Below, piece by piece: positions 48,290 through 58,488 of a stretch of 64,000 nucleotides of DNA. Location: the NCBI GenBank assembly GCA_035771175.1, contig CM069596.1, forward strand, positions 11,923,001-11,987,000, given 5' to 3'. The translations under genes and the position numbers were made by a program. Within the stretch, counting starts at the first letter, position 1, and each line of letters starts with the position of its first letter. The notes beneath the pieces are model-generated. The model did no database searches and was not told the origin of the DNA. It saw only the letters and a list, made by a program, of their open reading frames with translations. The DNA is from Paratinospora sagittata. Lineage: Eukaryota > Streptophyta > Magnoliopsida > Ranunculales > Menispermaceae.

Positions 48290-49080
48290 ACCATGAGCAT
48301 AGCCTTTTCACCCTCAGACTGATGGGCAGTCAGAACGCTTGATCCAAATCTTGGAGGATATGTTACTGTGCTGCATTTTGGACTTTCATGATGGATTGGC
48401 AAAACACTTACATATAGCTGAGTTTGCATACAATAACAGCTACCAAACCAGTATCGGCATGGCACCATATGAGGCTCTCTATGGTCGCCCTTGCAGATCT
48501 CCGGTATGCTGGTTAGATATGGAAGATCGACCTCAATTGGGGCCTGAACTACTTCAAGAGACTTCTGAGAAGATCACACTAGTAAAGGAGAGACTTCGTG
48601 TTGCACAAAGTCGACAGAAGAGTTATGCTGACAAGCGAAGACAACCTCTATAATTTGATAAGGGGGACTTGGTTTTTCTAAAGTTCAGCCTACAAGAGGT
48701 GTCAAACGCTTTGGGATCAAGGGAAAGCTCTCCCCATAGTATATCGGTCCATTTCAAATCATTGAACGTACTGGCAAACTAGATTATCGTCTATCCCTTC
48801 TATAGTCCATGTCTAAGGTTCATGACGTTTTTCATGTATCCATGCTTCGAAAGTATCATCCTGATCCTTCGCATATCATCCCTCTAGTCGAAGTTCGGGT
48901 TGAAGAAGGAAACAAATATCAGGAGCGAGCGATACATATTTTAGATAGAAAAACTCAAGAACTAAGGTGACGTAGCATACCACTTGTGAAAGTGCTCTGG
49001 GATCACCACGGAGTTGAGGAAGCAACATGGGAACTAGAAGCAACAATTAAATAGAAATACCCTGAATTATTTTTTGGTAA
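48290..49080 (+). pseudogene. Gypsy integrase C-terminal half and chromodomain-like tail
   Basis: The integrase resumes at [12 protein letters not shown] with the third catalytic Glu, then [20 protein letters not shown] and GRPCRSPVCW, to a stop near 48653. The following part (48660-49080) has frame changes but keeps [19 protein letters not shown] (48816) and PLVKVLWDHHGVEEATWELE (48980). The latter is the chromodomain-like end that places the element with chromoviruses. The zinc-binding and first two catalytic Asp parts of integrase are missing. Confidence 0.9.
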
Positions 49081-49182
49081 TAATTGATGATGTGATACAT
49101 TGTACTATTTCACTTATCAATAAAATGATAGAACTTTGTTTACAAATATCTTAATACATCGTTTCACTTAAATAACTATGCA

Positions 49183-49697
49183 GATGTCTGAAAATAATAC
49201 CGATGGAGGTAGTGATTCACACACGCAATGACCTCTTTGGCAACCTGTGGGGACTCCTTCAGGATCTGAGTCAAGTCACAGCTACTTGCATCACCAACTC
49301 CATCGCCCAACAGACAGTGATCCTTATCGCCAGAGCGTGCATGGCTTTTTCGTAACAGTTTTGCCCGACACAACCCCCTATCCTCATCTTGGCAAGATCT
49401 TCTACCAAAATTGTCAGGCGGCCCGATTCGAGCAACAACATAAAAAAACATCCACCGCTCAACCTACCTCCCCTTAAACGATGCAACCTGCAGAGCCCTA
49501 CACCGCCATTTGTTAGGCAAAGGTCGAAACCTTCTGAGGATGAATCCGACTCCATTTTCTCTTCATGGTTTAATGATGTTGAGGATTCTTCTGACCACAG
49601 TGCTATTCAAGGACCTTACAGGCACTACCCGGAGCTAGTGAACGATGACGACGACAAAGAATCTCACGCTGATAGCAATCATGACTACTTGGACTGA
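49183..49697 (+). pseudogene. Small 3' ORF of gypsy element, unknown function
   Basis: A third reading frame between integrase and the 3' LTR. It opens ATGTCTGAAAATAATACC right after ACTATGCAG, a good splice acceptor. It continues through a stop and frame changes to an acidic end (VNDDDDKESHADSNHDYLD) that stops just before the polypurine tract. The start and end are also recognisable at 110-225 in the other family A element, so the ORF belongs to the family. I recognise no domain. A possible intron donor is GTAATAATTG at 49078. Confidence 0.6.
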
Positions 49698-49713
49698 TTT
49701 CGAGGGCAATATC

Positions 49714-49730
49714 CTTTTAAGGGGGTAGAG
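49714..49730 (+). promoter_or_regulatory. Polypurine tract
   Basis: TTTTAAGGGGGTAGAG directly precedes the 3' LTR and matches the tract before the LTR at 248. Confidence 0.88.
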
Positions 49731-50923
49731 TGTAATACCTTAGGTTTGCACACACACACACACACGCACACACACACAAACAATTGAACTTTCGGGCAGG
49801 GTGACTGAACGTTCGGGTGCCTTGTTTTCTTATTTAAGGAAACCTCCGGGAGGGAAGGCCCCAGTTCTCGAAGGAGTTTTTATCTGAAGGTGGAGAACCA
49901 AACATAGGTTTGCTTATCTTATAATTTTTATTAAAGTTTACATTTATTTATCATTATATCTACTATTCATTTACACTGCATTATTGCGTATAGTGTTTAT
50001 ATTGTCATACTTATGCATGTATATTTGGAGTTCATGTATTACACTGTTACAATGTCGGGTTAGTGGTCAATCTGGCTCAACCAGACTCAGTCTTGTCCTC
50101 AGTAACTTTAAATAGTAAAAGGGAAGCAGCGTGCTGCTCTGAACGATTGGTATTTAAGTAGATCTCGTGTCTCACCTCTCAAACTGGATACTGATCTGGT
50201 TGGTCTTATTTGAAAGCTATCAGTTTGTACAAGTAATACTGAATGTCCTAACCTTGCACGTAGTAATACGAACTCTGATAAGGATCACTAGACGTTGCCA
50301 AATCCTGTCTAATGTTAAGTAAAAATCGGACCTGTTCATGCATTGACATCATATATAAGCACCACCTAAGGACGTATGTGGTTTATGATTCATAGAATAG
50401 TTAGAAGCAATGCTCACCATTCATTATATTTTTCTAGAGAGAGACATACAATGAGAACCCGACAACTCCTATGGAGGGACATTTTTATGTGAACTCAAGC
50501 GACGTACAATCATGGAATCAATACGAGACGGTGTCATGCATACATACATGTTGGATTGATTATGATGTTATGATGTGTATTTATGATATTTGATTATGAA
50601 GTTTGCTTTATTAATTGTTATATTCACGAACTATTTTACCCACTGAGCGTGTGGCTCACCCCGTTGTTATCCAATTTTTCACAGGAGATTAGGGTGGACT
50701 GGGTGCAAGTTTTTTGGCCCACATTTTTATACTCTTTGTATTATTCATTGGGGATTTTGGAAGGATGCTCCCTTAACTATTTCATGTACAAATATATTCT
50801 GAAATTAATGAAATCAGACTTGTACTTAATCGTGTTTTCGCGAACTCGGTTGTTGTTATAATGCATTCGCACCCCGTCCGTAAGTGTCCCACCGATTTAG
50901 GCGCGTCCGGGCAGGGTGTGACA
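49731..50923 (+). mobile_element. 3' LTR of family A gypsy
   Basis: TGTAATACCT...GGTGTGACA, 1193 bp. A CA microsatellite follows the start (49750-49780). About 115 bp of the CT-rich leader kept in the 5' LTR is deleted after TTTAAGGAAACC (near 49840). It keeps the ~120-bp polyadenylation region lost from the 5' LTR. Confidence 0.93.
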
Positions 50924-51520
50924 TAATATATATAGGTATAGTAATTGAACCTTTAGAACAATAGAATTTTGAAGTTTCATGTTCCCACAATTTTGACAAA
51001 GGTTAGGATTTGCCAATATTAATTTTGTATAATTAAGAGTTGCTACGAAATGTCGTCCACAATTACGATGTGTAGTAGGCCTTTCATATCTATGTCTAAT
51101 ATTTCTAACATGTTAGCGTATTTGAATTAATCTTAGTTGTCTTGTTTCAGATAATCCAAAATGTGTACTTACCTAAAAAAATTCAAAACATAGTACCACG
51201 TAATAATTAATTTAAACATTAATGAAGAAATGAAGACTTATAATGGAATTAAGATGAATACCTCTTTCTTAATGGTCATTTTGCAATTGTTGGCTAATTT
51301 TACATTGTTGTTGACCTCGAAATCTATCTCTTACTTGGCGTCGTTGTCTTTGCTGCTCATTTTCTATTTGTTGACCATTTTCTATTTGTTGACGTCTATT
51401 TGAAAGTATTTGTTCTCTTGCTTCGTCAGACAATGTTCATCGCCGAAGTTATTCTGATACTTGATGTCTTTGTTTCTGATATTTAATATTTTTTAATCTT
51501 GGGCTATTTTGACAATTCAT
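50924..51520 (-). pseudogene. Helitron N-terminal region, upstream exon of Rep
   Basis: Continuation of the Helitron frame past the gypsy insertion. The minus strand carries a CXXC-like segment with NLCQNCGNMKLQ near 50970-51010. A Gln/Arg-rich start (NRRQQIENGQQIENEQQRQR) lies near 51420-51350, as in other plant Helitron proteins. It contains stops and probably an intron. No further upstream coding was recognised beyond about 51530. Confidence 0.75.
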
Positions 51521-51539
51521 TTTTCGAAATAGTATCTGT

Positions 51540-51803
51540 ATGAAAAATAAAGTAAATTTAATAAGTTAATGAAATAAATGAAGAAAATGATCAGCATACT
51601 CAATGAAATCAATTGGAAAAGAAGAGAATTAAAAAAATAACTCAATATAAATAAATTAATTATAGATATCATATGCATTGGAGGGTTAAAAAAGTTTCAA
51701 AGAACTAAAATACAATATATATGTATAATTTAACCAATTTGGAATATAATAGAATTGAAGAAATAGAGTATTGTACAAGGCAGGGAGTAAGTTTAAAAAA
51801 ATC
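51540..51803. other. Unassigned AT-rich DNA
   Basis: Upstream flank of the Helitron coding region; could hold its promoter. No distinct signal seen. Confidence 0.35.
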
Positions 51804-52140
51804 TTAAAAAGTAAAAGGTAAAGATAACCCAAAAAGATGCTGAGATTAAATTTTAAATTGAAGTTTATGGGTGCTATGGTACTATTGAGACACAAATATT
51901 AGGAGTTAAAATTGTGGGGTTTAATTTGACCATCCCAGTTCATGATCAAACATGAAAATGGTTTGTACTTAAAAAGTAAAAGCCAAAGATAACCCAAAAA
52001 AATGATGAAATTAAATTTTTAATTGAAGTTTATAGGTGCTACGGTACCATTGAGACATAGGTATATGGGGTTTAAATTGTGGGGTACTTTAATATATATG
52101 ACCGTTCCAGTTCACGATCAAACATGAAAATGGTGGATTT
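51804..52140. repeat. 165-bp tandem duplication
   Basis: Two adjacent units share 'aaagataacccaaaaa', 'attgaagtttat' and 'atcaaacatgaaaatggt' at a spacing of 165. They differ by scattered substitutions and small indels. Origin unknown; lies between the Helitron 5' flank and the foldback element. Confidence 0.85.
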
Positions 52141-52239
52141 TTTATAAATTTAGACATAATTTTTTTAATAAATTTAAAAATAGGCAGCAAAAAATAATAT
52201 ATTCATATTTAAGTAAGTTTTAGATATGTTAGCAACATG

Positions 52240-53255
52240 TCGATGCCAACCTATCTAAAATTAGCCAACAAGTTTTTTTTAAAAAAAATTGAATAAAAGA
52301 TATGCCACGCATTGAATGGACAGCATGCACTTTTTTAAAAAGAAACTATTTTTTTAAATAAAAAATTTAAAAACCATTGTTAAATAAAAAAATCTAGAAT
52401 AAGGTAAAAATAAATAAATAAATAAAAATTAAAAAACAAAGGAACAACTATTAAAAAAAAATTGGAACAAAGTGGACGATACCTCTTGAAGTGATGCCTG
52501 CCATCCACTTTAAAAAATTTAAACCATCAAAATCGTACAAAAAAATTAACCCTCTTAAAAAGGGTTTTTTCTAGTGTCATCTCTCTGACATGTGTCTCTC
52601 TTTGGTGTCCCATTCATTTATTTTAAAAATTGCACTAGGATTTTTATCCTTATACAATTTTTTTCATTTTTTTTTTGAAGAGGATTCAATTTGTTTCAAT
52701 TTGTTTTTATTATTTAATAGTCATGAGGCGTTATCCACTGTTAATTAAAAAAACACAAAATCTAGAAAGTTAAAAAAAATAAAAATAAATGGTTATAAAA
52801 ACAAAAATCTGGGACAAACGTCATTTATTTCGTTAAAAAAATGGCACAAGGTGCGATTAGTGAAATAAAATGAATGAGACGAGAAAAAATGTAAGAGATG
52901 ACACCGTAGAGACGAATGATTTTTTTTTTTCTGGCGTTGTAAATTTTTTATACTTTAAAGAAATCGCACAAGGTTAATTTTTTTTTGTACGATTTCGTTG
53001 ATTTAAATTTTTTATTTAAATTTTTTTTAATAGTTGTTCACTTTTTTTATATTCCAGATTTTTTATTTAACAATGGTTTTCAAATTTTTTATTTAAAAAA
53101 ATTAAAAAATTAAAAAATTAAAATTAAAATTTAAAATAATAATAATAATAATAATAAACGTGCATAATAAGCGGCACCCATGCACTCATTCAATCTTAAA
53201 AAAGAAATAAATACTTATAGCTAATTTTGGACACGTTGGCCGCCTCTTATTTATA

Positions 53256-53258
<3 letters not shown>
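52240..53258. mobile_element. Foldback / long-inverted-repeat element, ~1 kb
   Basis: The two halves are imperfect inverted copies with arms of roughly 400 bp. For example 52371-52400 pairs with 53051-53079 (about 28 of 30). 'aaatcgtacaaaaaaattaa' near 52530 pairs with 'ttaattttttttttgtacga' near 52975. GTGTCATCTCT near 52576 pairs with AGAGATGACAC near 52893. The centre is near 52740. There is no coding sequence. The right end meets the AT microsatellite where host copy B resumes. On the minus strand that edge reads A then TCTTATAAATAAGAGG, so it might instead be a Helitron 5' end. Confidence 0.75.
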
Positions 53259-53314
<56 letters not shown>

Positions 53315-53631
53315 TTGAAACCTTCATTCGGTGCATTATTAAGTCAAGTAGTCTTGATTTTCTGTCTTTCAGGCAAACCCAAAATCTAAGTAGGTATATT
53401 TCTTTTTGACATGATGCAATATTGAAGTACCTTTTCAATTACAATAATTCTCTCTAAAAACCCAGGAAAAATATTAGATATAAATAAAAACTTAAAGCTA
53501 TTGGTGCAAAGCTTGAAGAGATTAAGAAATTAAAGCTACATATGATGTTAACCAATAGAACCATTCACTCACATCTTGAATCCAGAGTGACAAAATTAAA
53601 GCGAGAAGCATGGAATTGTATCACACATATA

Positions 53632-55582
53632 TGGGAAAAATGGGTATTAAGTGGGACCCACATGTGATTTTTCACTAACTTTGAGCCAAATTTGAAGTGG
53701 GATTTACATATAATTTTAGGTGGGACCAATAAGTAGAAGATTTGTCTCTAATATGCAAAGATTAACAATATATAATTATTTGGCCATACGCGTTTAATAT
53801 GAATGAGAAATTAAAATCAAAATAGCCTAGTTGGTATGCTAAAGTAGTGTGTATAATGAATAAAATAGTTTTGTTTCACATGAGAAAACTAGAAAAGCAA
53901 AACTTGCTATATAAGAAATAATTACACAACTAAACATAAATAATTACACAACTAAACATGTCTTAGCATTCAAGGAGCAACGCCTTAGCATCACCCCACG
54001 TGCTCGTATGCGAAAGGGCGATTAGGTAACTTAGGGCGCACAATACTTTGCACTTCGCAAGTGTACATCGTCGCGAGGAGCTATTTATTTTCAGAAACCT
54101 GGAGCCTTCGTTGGAGGTGTCCAGATACAATGAACGATTGGTACGTCTAGGTTCGATGAACTTGGTCAAGCGATCAAAATCGTTGGATCGTGCAAGCACG
54201 ATCTGACGGTACGGGATCGAGACCGTCAGATCGAGCGCAATCAAACAGTATAAGTTCGGGTGCATCGATTGTGACTGCCAAATTGTATATAATTGCAATC
54301 AAACACAATCCGACGATGCACAAAAAGGCACCATGTACAACCACCAAATGCCTATAAATAGATCACTCCATAACTCAAAAAAAAATGATCTAAAAATATC
54401 AGATTTCTTAGAATTTCCTCCTCTTTCATTCTTCTCTATTTTCACATCATTTTTGTGAGAGTTTAGTGGCAATATTAATTTGAATATCTTGATTATCGTA
54501 GTGTTGTAATAACAAGATGAAGACTGTTGTATCCTAGGAAACAATTGTCATAGACAATTAGTACTTTGGTGGGACAAAATTATCTTAAGGATATATAGTG
54601 ATACTCTAGCCTCGATCTATAATTTTGTCTCTAATCTGCCTAGCAATTGATCTAGTTTAGCTAGATGACTCTAGTCCCAAGTACCTTTAAATAGTAAATG
54701 AGAGGCAGCTTACTACTTTAGAATAGTGGCTCCTAAACGAGACCTTGCTATTACATGTGACTCCACCACTCAGCCCGGAGACTTCCATAGTTGATTAAAT
54801 CAAAAGCAACATAATATGTGGAGACTGCTACCATATAGTCAACAATCTTTAGATAATTTTTTTATGGAGATGGATGTTACGATGACCCCATCTACTACTT
54901 CTGTAAAACCTGAGAAACAAGAAAAGTGGAATAGACTTCAATTCAAAAAGTGGCAACAAAAGATGTTGTTTTACTTGACAACCCTCAATTTGGTCAAAAA
55001 ATTGAATGAAGAGTAACCTATCTTGAACAATGATGAGATCGACAAGCACATTGTTGTCGCAAAGCTCTGATAAGGCACCATGTACAACCATCAAATGCCT
55101 ATAAATAGGCCCATCCAGAACTCAGAAAAATCATCCAAAAAATATTAGAATTCGAGGCATCTTTTATTCTTCTTTATTTTCACATCATTTTTGTAAGAGT
55201 TTACTAGCAATATTGGTTCGAATATCTTGATTATTGTAGTGGTGCAATAACAAGAGGAAAATCATTGTATTCTGGGAGACAGTTGTCACAGACTGTTAGT
55301 ACCTTGGCAGGACAAAATTATCTTAAGGATATAGAGTGATACTCTAGCCTCAATCTACAATTTTGTCTTTGATCTGCCTATCAATTAATCTAGTTTAACT
55401 AGAAGAGTCTTGTCCCAAGTACCTTTAAATAATGAATGGGAGGTAGCTTGTTACTCTAGAAGAGTAGTTTTTAAGTGAAACCTTGCTATTGCATGTGACT
55501 CCACCGCTTAGCCTAAGGACTTGCCTAGTTGATTAAATCAAAAGCTACATAATCTGTGGAGACTGTTGCCATATAGTCAAAG
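53632..55582 (+). mobile_element. Deleted copia element: 5' LTR, gag start, partial 3' LTR
   Basis: Relative to copy A this block is an insertion flanked by ATATA (53627-53631, 55583-55587). The 5' LTR is 53632-54844, starting TGGGAAAAATGGG and ending GTCAACA, with TATA box TATAAATA at 54353. After about 230 bp comes a second copy of only its right half (55074-55582). Between them lies a copia gag start (about 54862-55013): NRLQFKKWQQKMLFYLTTLN, then stop. The deletion thus ran from gag into U3 of the 3' LTR. The low-complexity TSD lies in a TA run. Dead. Confidence 0.85.
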
Positions 55583-56091
55583 ATATATTCCATTGTTTTA
55601 ACGAGGACATTAAGCACACTTGAGGTTTGAAATACTTGCACATAGATGATTCTCTTCATACATTAATATTTTTGAGTAGTCATCATCCCCATTGTTGCAT
55701 TTCACCACTAAATACTCAACATAATTTCACCATCCTATTTCGTGTAAAGTAAGTTTCATTAAGGTGGTTATTGTATGGAAAATGCTAAAGTGGTATTCCT
55801 AGCAAACATTGATAAAAACATTTTAATCAATGCATTATTGGATTGTATTGAATTATGCACCTAAATGAGTCAAGGTAATCAATAACATATCGATTAAGGA
55901 GATGTTTCCACAATTAGAAATGTCAATGTAGCACTGTTCCTATTTATACTATATATGTATGATGCCAAAAGTTTCAAAGGTCACAGTGCGATTATTTTTG
56001 TCATTCTTCCGCAAATGTATTGAAAACATTATTTTTTATTTTTAATCTATTTTAGTGATTTAAAGAGTATTATACTAATGAGAAATATTTT

Positions 56092-56388
56092 AAAAACACA
56101 CCTGGGGCACTCACTTTTGACACTATGCCTTCAAGTTCTTGGATCGCCTTTAATCATGTAACCAATTACATAATTCGAAACAATTCAATAACACACGGGA
56201 GCATAGCACTACTCTTTACTAGTTTAATCAAATTAATTTATTTTTACCACTTCCTACTTTTCTTCCACTTTTAAGTCTTAATTAAGTTTATATTTTTAAA
56301 TTTTGTTATTTTAGTTATAACGTTTTATGTTTATTTGAACCCAGTTATCTAGTTTTGTCTGCCCTGTTTTTGAATGGGTATAGACAAG
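56092..56388. mobile_element. 297-bp insertion absent from copy A, flanked by ATTTT
   Basis: Copy A reads 'gagaaatattttctcaaatt' without interruption. Here 297 bp sit between two ATTTT copies (56087-56091, 56389-56393). The ends are AAAAACACACCTGG and TATAGACAAG, with no clear inverted repeats or TG/CA ends, and there is no ORF. On the minus strand it is not poly-A tailed in an obvious way. Unclassified; deletion from copy A is the alternative. Confidence 0.7.
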
Positions 56389-57156
56389 ATTTTCTCAAAT
56401 TTAAGTTCAACATAGATTAAGATTTATGTTTGTTTTCAAAACTACAAAGGATTAAAAAATTGAGTACCCTATTCCTACTTATTAAAGGTGAAGTTAGTAC
56501 TTTATATGCATATGTAGGTCTCATAATTTTTTCGAATTTCTTTTCTTTAGCTCATAAAATTATAAAACTTTATGGTAAAATGTTGAATTGTAAATTTTGT
56601 TGGATGCCTTTTATTGTAAAACTTATTTGATTACACATTGTAGTTTAAGAATTATAAGCATGTTGTAAAGAAACGGAAAAAATCAAGGCTACCTAATTTC
56701 TAAAACATATGGGTACATATGAAAAATTATTGTCCATTTCTCAAATCAGAACATGCAAGAAATCTGTTAGAATAAAATATTGTTCGTATCCAGCTTATTG
56801 CCATACCTAATTAAGAGCCAATATTGTTCAATGCATATGGTTATTAATTAGCATTCAACATTAATAAGACATGCATGCATGTGCATGTATGAATGACTAC
56901 AACATAAACCCCAATTCAAGTAACTATAACACCTTTGAATTACCTTAAATCTCACATTAGTTGTTGTACAATTTGAGGTAATTGAAAATTATTAAGGTGG
57001 TACAATTTGAATTATAATCACTATCATTTTATACATTACCTATCTACTATGTGTTTTTTAATAAGCTATCATATATATATATATAAATATACATGGTTCT
57101 TGCCCATATGATTCCTAGCAAGATAGTCAAGAAGGAAAAATTGAGAGAAAGAAGAG

Positions 57157-57598
57157 ATGAGTCGAGGTGGAAGCTATGATGGAGGTAAGAGCTCACTAGG
57201 TTATCTGTTTGGATCAGATCATAATCAACCATCAAGTCAAACTCCTGCATCTCCTTCTTTGAGCAAACCACCATGGGGAGATGATAACACTACCACAAAT
57301 GAAAAATAACTCATGAAAAACCACCATTCTCCAACAACACATAAACAAAACATTACCAACAACTACCACTGAGCTCAGGGATAGAATTCAAGCAACTATA
57401 TCACTATGAGAAACACAAAATTAATTAATTAATTAACTATATTTTATATCTTCCTAATTAATTGCACCTATGTACGTGATTTTTTGTGATCATACAACAG
57501 TTTCATATCAAAATTCAAAGGAGCGTCCTTCAACAAAGGTGCAGTTTGCTCCTGGTAAAGATTCATTACTTGGATACTTGTTTGGAGACAAAAACTGA
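57157..57598 (+). pseudogene. SPIRAL1-like copy 3, pseudogene
   Basis: A recent copy of the gene at 33667-34118. The start MSRGGSYDGGKSSLGYLFGSD is intact, but an in-frame TAA (near 57307) follows NEK, and further stops lie near 57374 and 57385. The intron donor GTGAGT is changed to ATGAGA (57406), while the acceptor before 57521 is CAAAG. Exon 2 (57521-57598) is still readable as GKDSLLGYLFGDKN. The loss of frame and splice site fits relaxed selection after duplication, or after the nearby insertions. Confidence 0.93.
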
Positions 57599-57829
57599 TT
57601 TTTCATTAATATTTTTCCATTGAAATCTCTTAGGCTTAGATGGATGAATCAGGTGTGATATGGATTGAACATAGTATTGTGAAATCAATAAGGGTTTCTA
57701 CTCCCAAAACTTGTTTTTAGGACTTAATTATTAGCTGTTAGTTTGGCGTGTGTACTTTGTGCATAAAGGAAAAGTTAGATAAAATGATTAATAATGTTGG
57801 ATTGACTCTATGTGCTTGGGCTTTCAAAT

Positions 57830-58165
57830 ATCCATGGAGTCGAAAATATGTATCCACGGTATGACCAGTACAATTACAATGAGTACACTTCCGATCCTTC
57901 TTTGAGGTAGGTGTTTTCTGAGAAGCCAACATAACCCCTTTCTCGACTATTCCTCCAAGCATAGCATCTTCGTGATTAGCTTCCGCACAAATCATAGCAT
58001 AAATAGTTTGTATGTTTGGAAAAGGTTTGGTAACAAGTACGCGACTTCTAACCCCATCTAATTGAAAATCAAGACCTGCCAAAAACATATACACGCATCG
58101 GAATTAACCTTTGTGGTGTATTGTTTGAAATATTCAAAAATTTGTTCTATTTTGTCCTAGAATTT
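57830..58165 (-). pseudogene. Copia gag fragment with zinc knuckle
   Basis: The minus strand reads YFKQYTTKVNS, then YMFLAGLDFQLDGVRSRVL, and a knuckle-like CTHCNCTGHTVDTYFRLHG near 57870-57830. This is a standard copia gag (UBN2-type) segment. It is truncated on both sides, and one stop follows TKVN. It lies antisense to the copia LTR next to it, so two unrelated copia pieces adjoin here. Confidence 0.85.
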
Positions 58166-58182
58166 AGGCAATTTATTTCACG

Positions 58183-58391
58183 TGTTTGTTATACTCTATT
58201 GTGTTTGTTCTGCTTTGTTTTTACCTAGTCTTTTTAGGCTTTATTTCAGAGGCCCACTTTGTTGCTAGTTTTTTGCACATCTGTTTATTGTATTGCCTAT
58301 ATATAGGTTATTTGATTATGAATAAAGTATGTAGTAACTTCTCTTCAAATACATCTTTTCTTGGATTTTTTATATTCTCAATTTCGTATCA
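58183..58391 (+). mobile_element. Copia 5' LTR (short)
   Basis: TGTTTGTTATAC...TTTCGTATCA, about 209 bp, followed by a primer site, with a TATA-like TATATATAGG near 58300. The start is a best guess because no second LTR or target duplication is available. Confidence 0.65.
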
Positions 58392-58392
58392 G

Positions 58393-58405
58393 TGGTATCA
58401 AAGCC
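58393..58405 (+). promoter_or_regulatory. Copia primer-binding site (Met-tRNA)
   Basis: TGGTATCAAAGCC lies one base after the LTR end and is one base different from TGGTATCAGAGCC. Confidence 0.85.
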
Positions 58406-58488
58406 ACCAAGACAATAGAAAGTGAGAGTGTATAGCAATAACTTCCATTTCTTTGGCATTTCAGTTGGCATTGCCGTAGCAATATATA

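Larger units (their letters stand above)
40995..50923 (+). mobile_element. Full-length decayed gypsy (chromovirus-type) element, family A
   Basis: A 9.9-kb LTR retrotransposon: 5' LTR 40995-42167, Met-tRNA primer site, long leader, gag, protease, RT, RNase H, partial integrase, chromodomain-like tail, 3' ORF, polypurine tract and 3' LTR 49731-50923. The flanks TGATA (40990-40994) and TAATA (50924-50928) differ by one base, consistent with an old target duplication in the Helitron. It sits in the Helitron Rep region, so it is younger than the Helitron. Both LTRs carry different large deletions and many substitutions, and all genes have stops, so it is an old, dead copy. Confidence 0.92.
36296..52200 (-). 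mobile_element. Autonomous Helitron, interrupted by a gypsy element
   Basis: Helitrons move by rolling-circle transposition using a Rep nuclease fused to a Pif1-type helicase. Both are visible on the minus strand: an N-terminal zinc-finger/Rep part (50924-51520), Rep core (38880-40994) and helicase (36730-38640). The 3' end is CTAG at 36296, preceded by GTGCACAACCA on the minus strand and followed by T. The 5' end was not located; it lies between about 51540 and 53258. A gypsy element (40995-50923) split the Rep coding region. Multiple stops and frameshifts make it non-functional. Confidence 0.85.
53259..57829 (+). repeat. Tandem host duplication, copy B, second fragment
   Basis: Resumes at the AT microsatellite (53259-53312) and 'ttggttgaaaccttcattcg', matching copy A from 32044 to about 34350. 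It has two extra insertions absent from copy A (53632-55582 and 56092-56388) and carries SPIRAL1-like pseudogene copy 3. Similarity ends at 57829 in 'gtgcttgggctttcaaa', where copia sequence begins. Confidence 0.9.
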
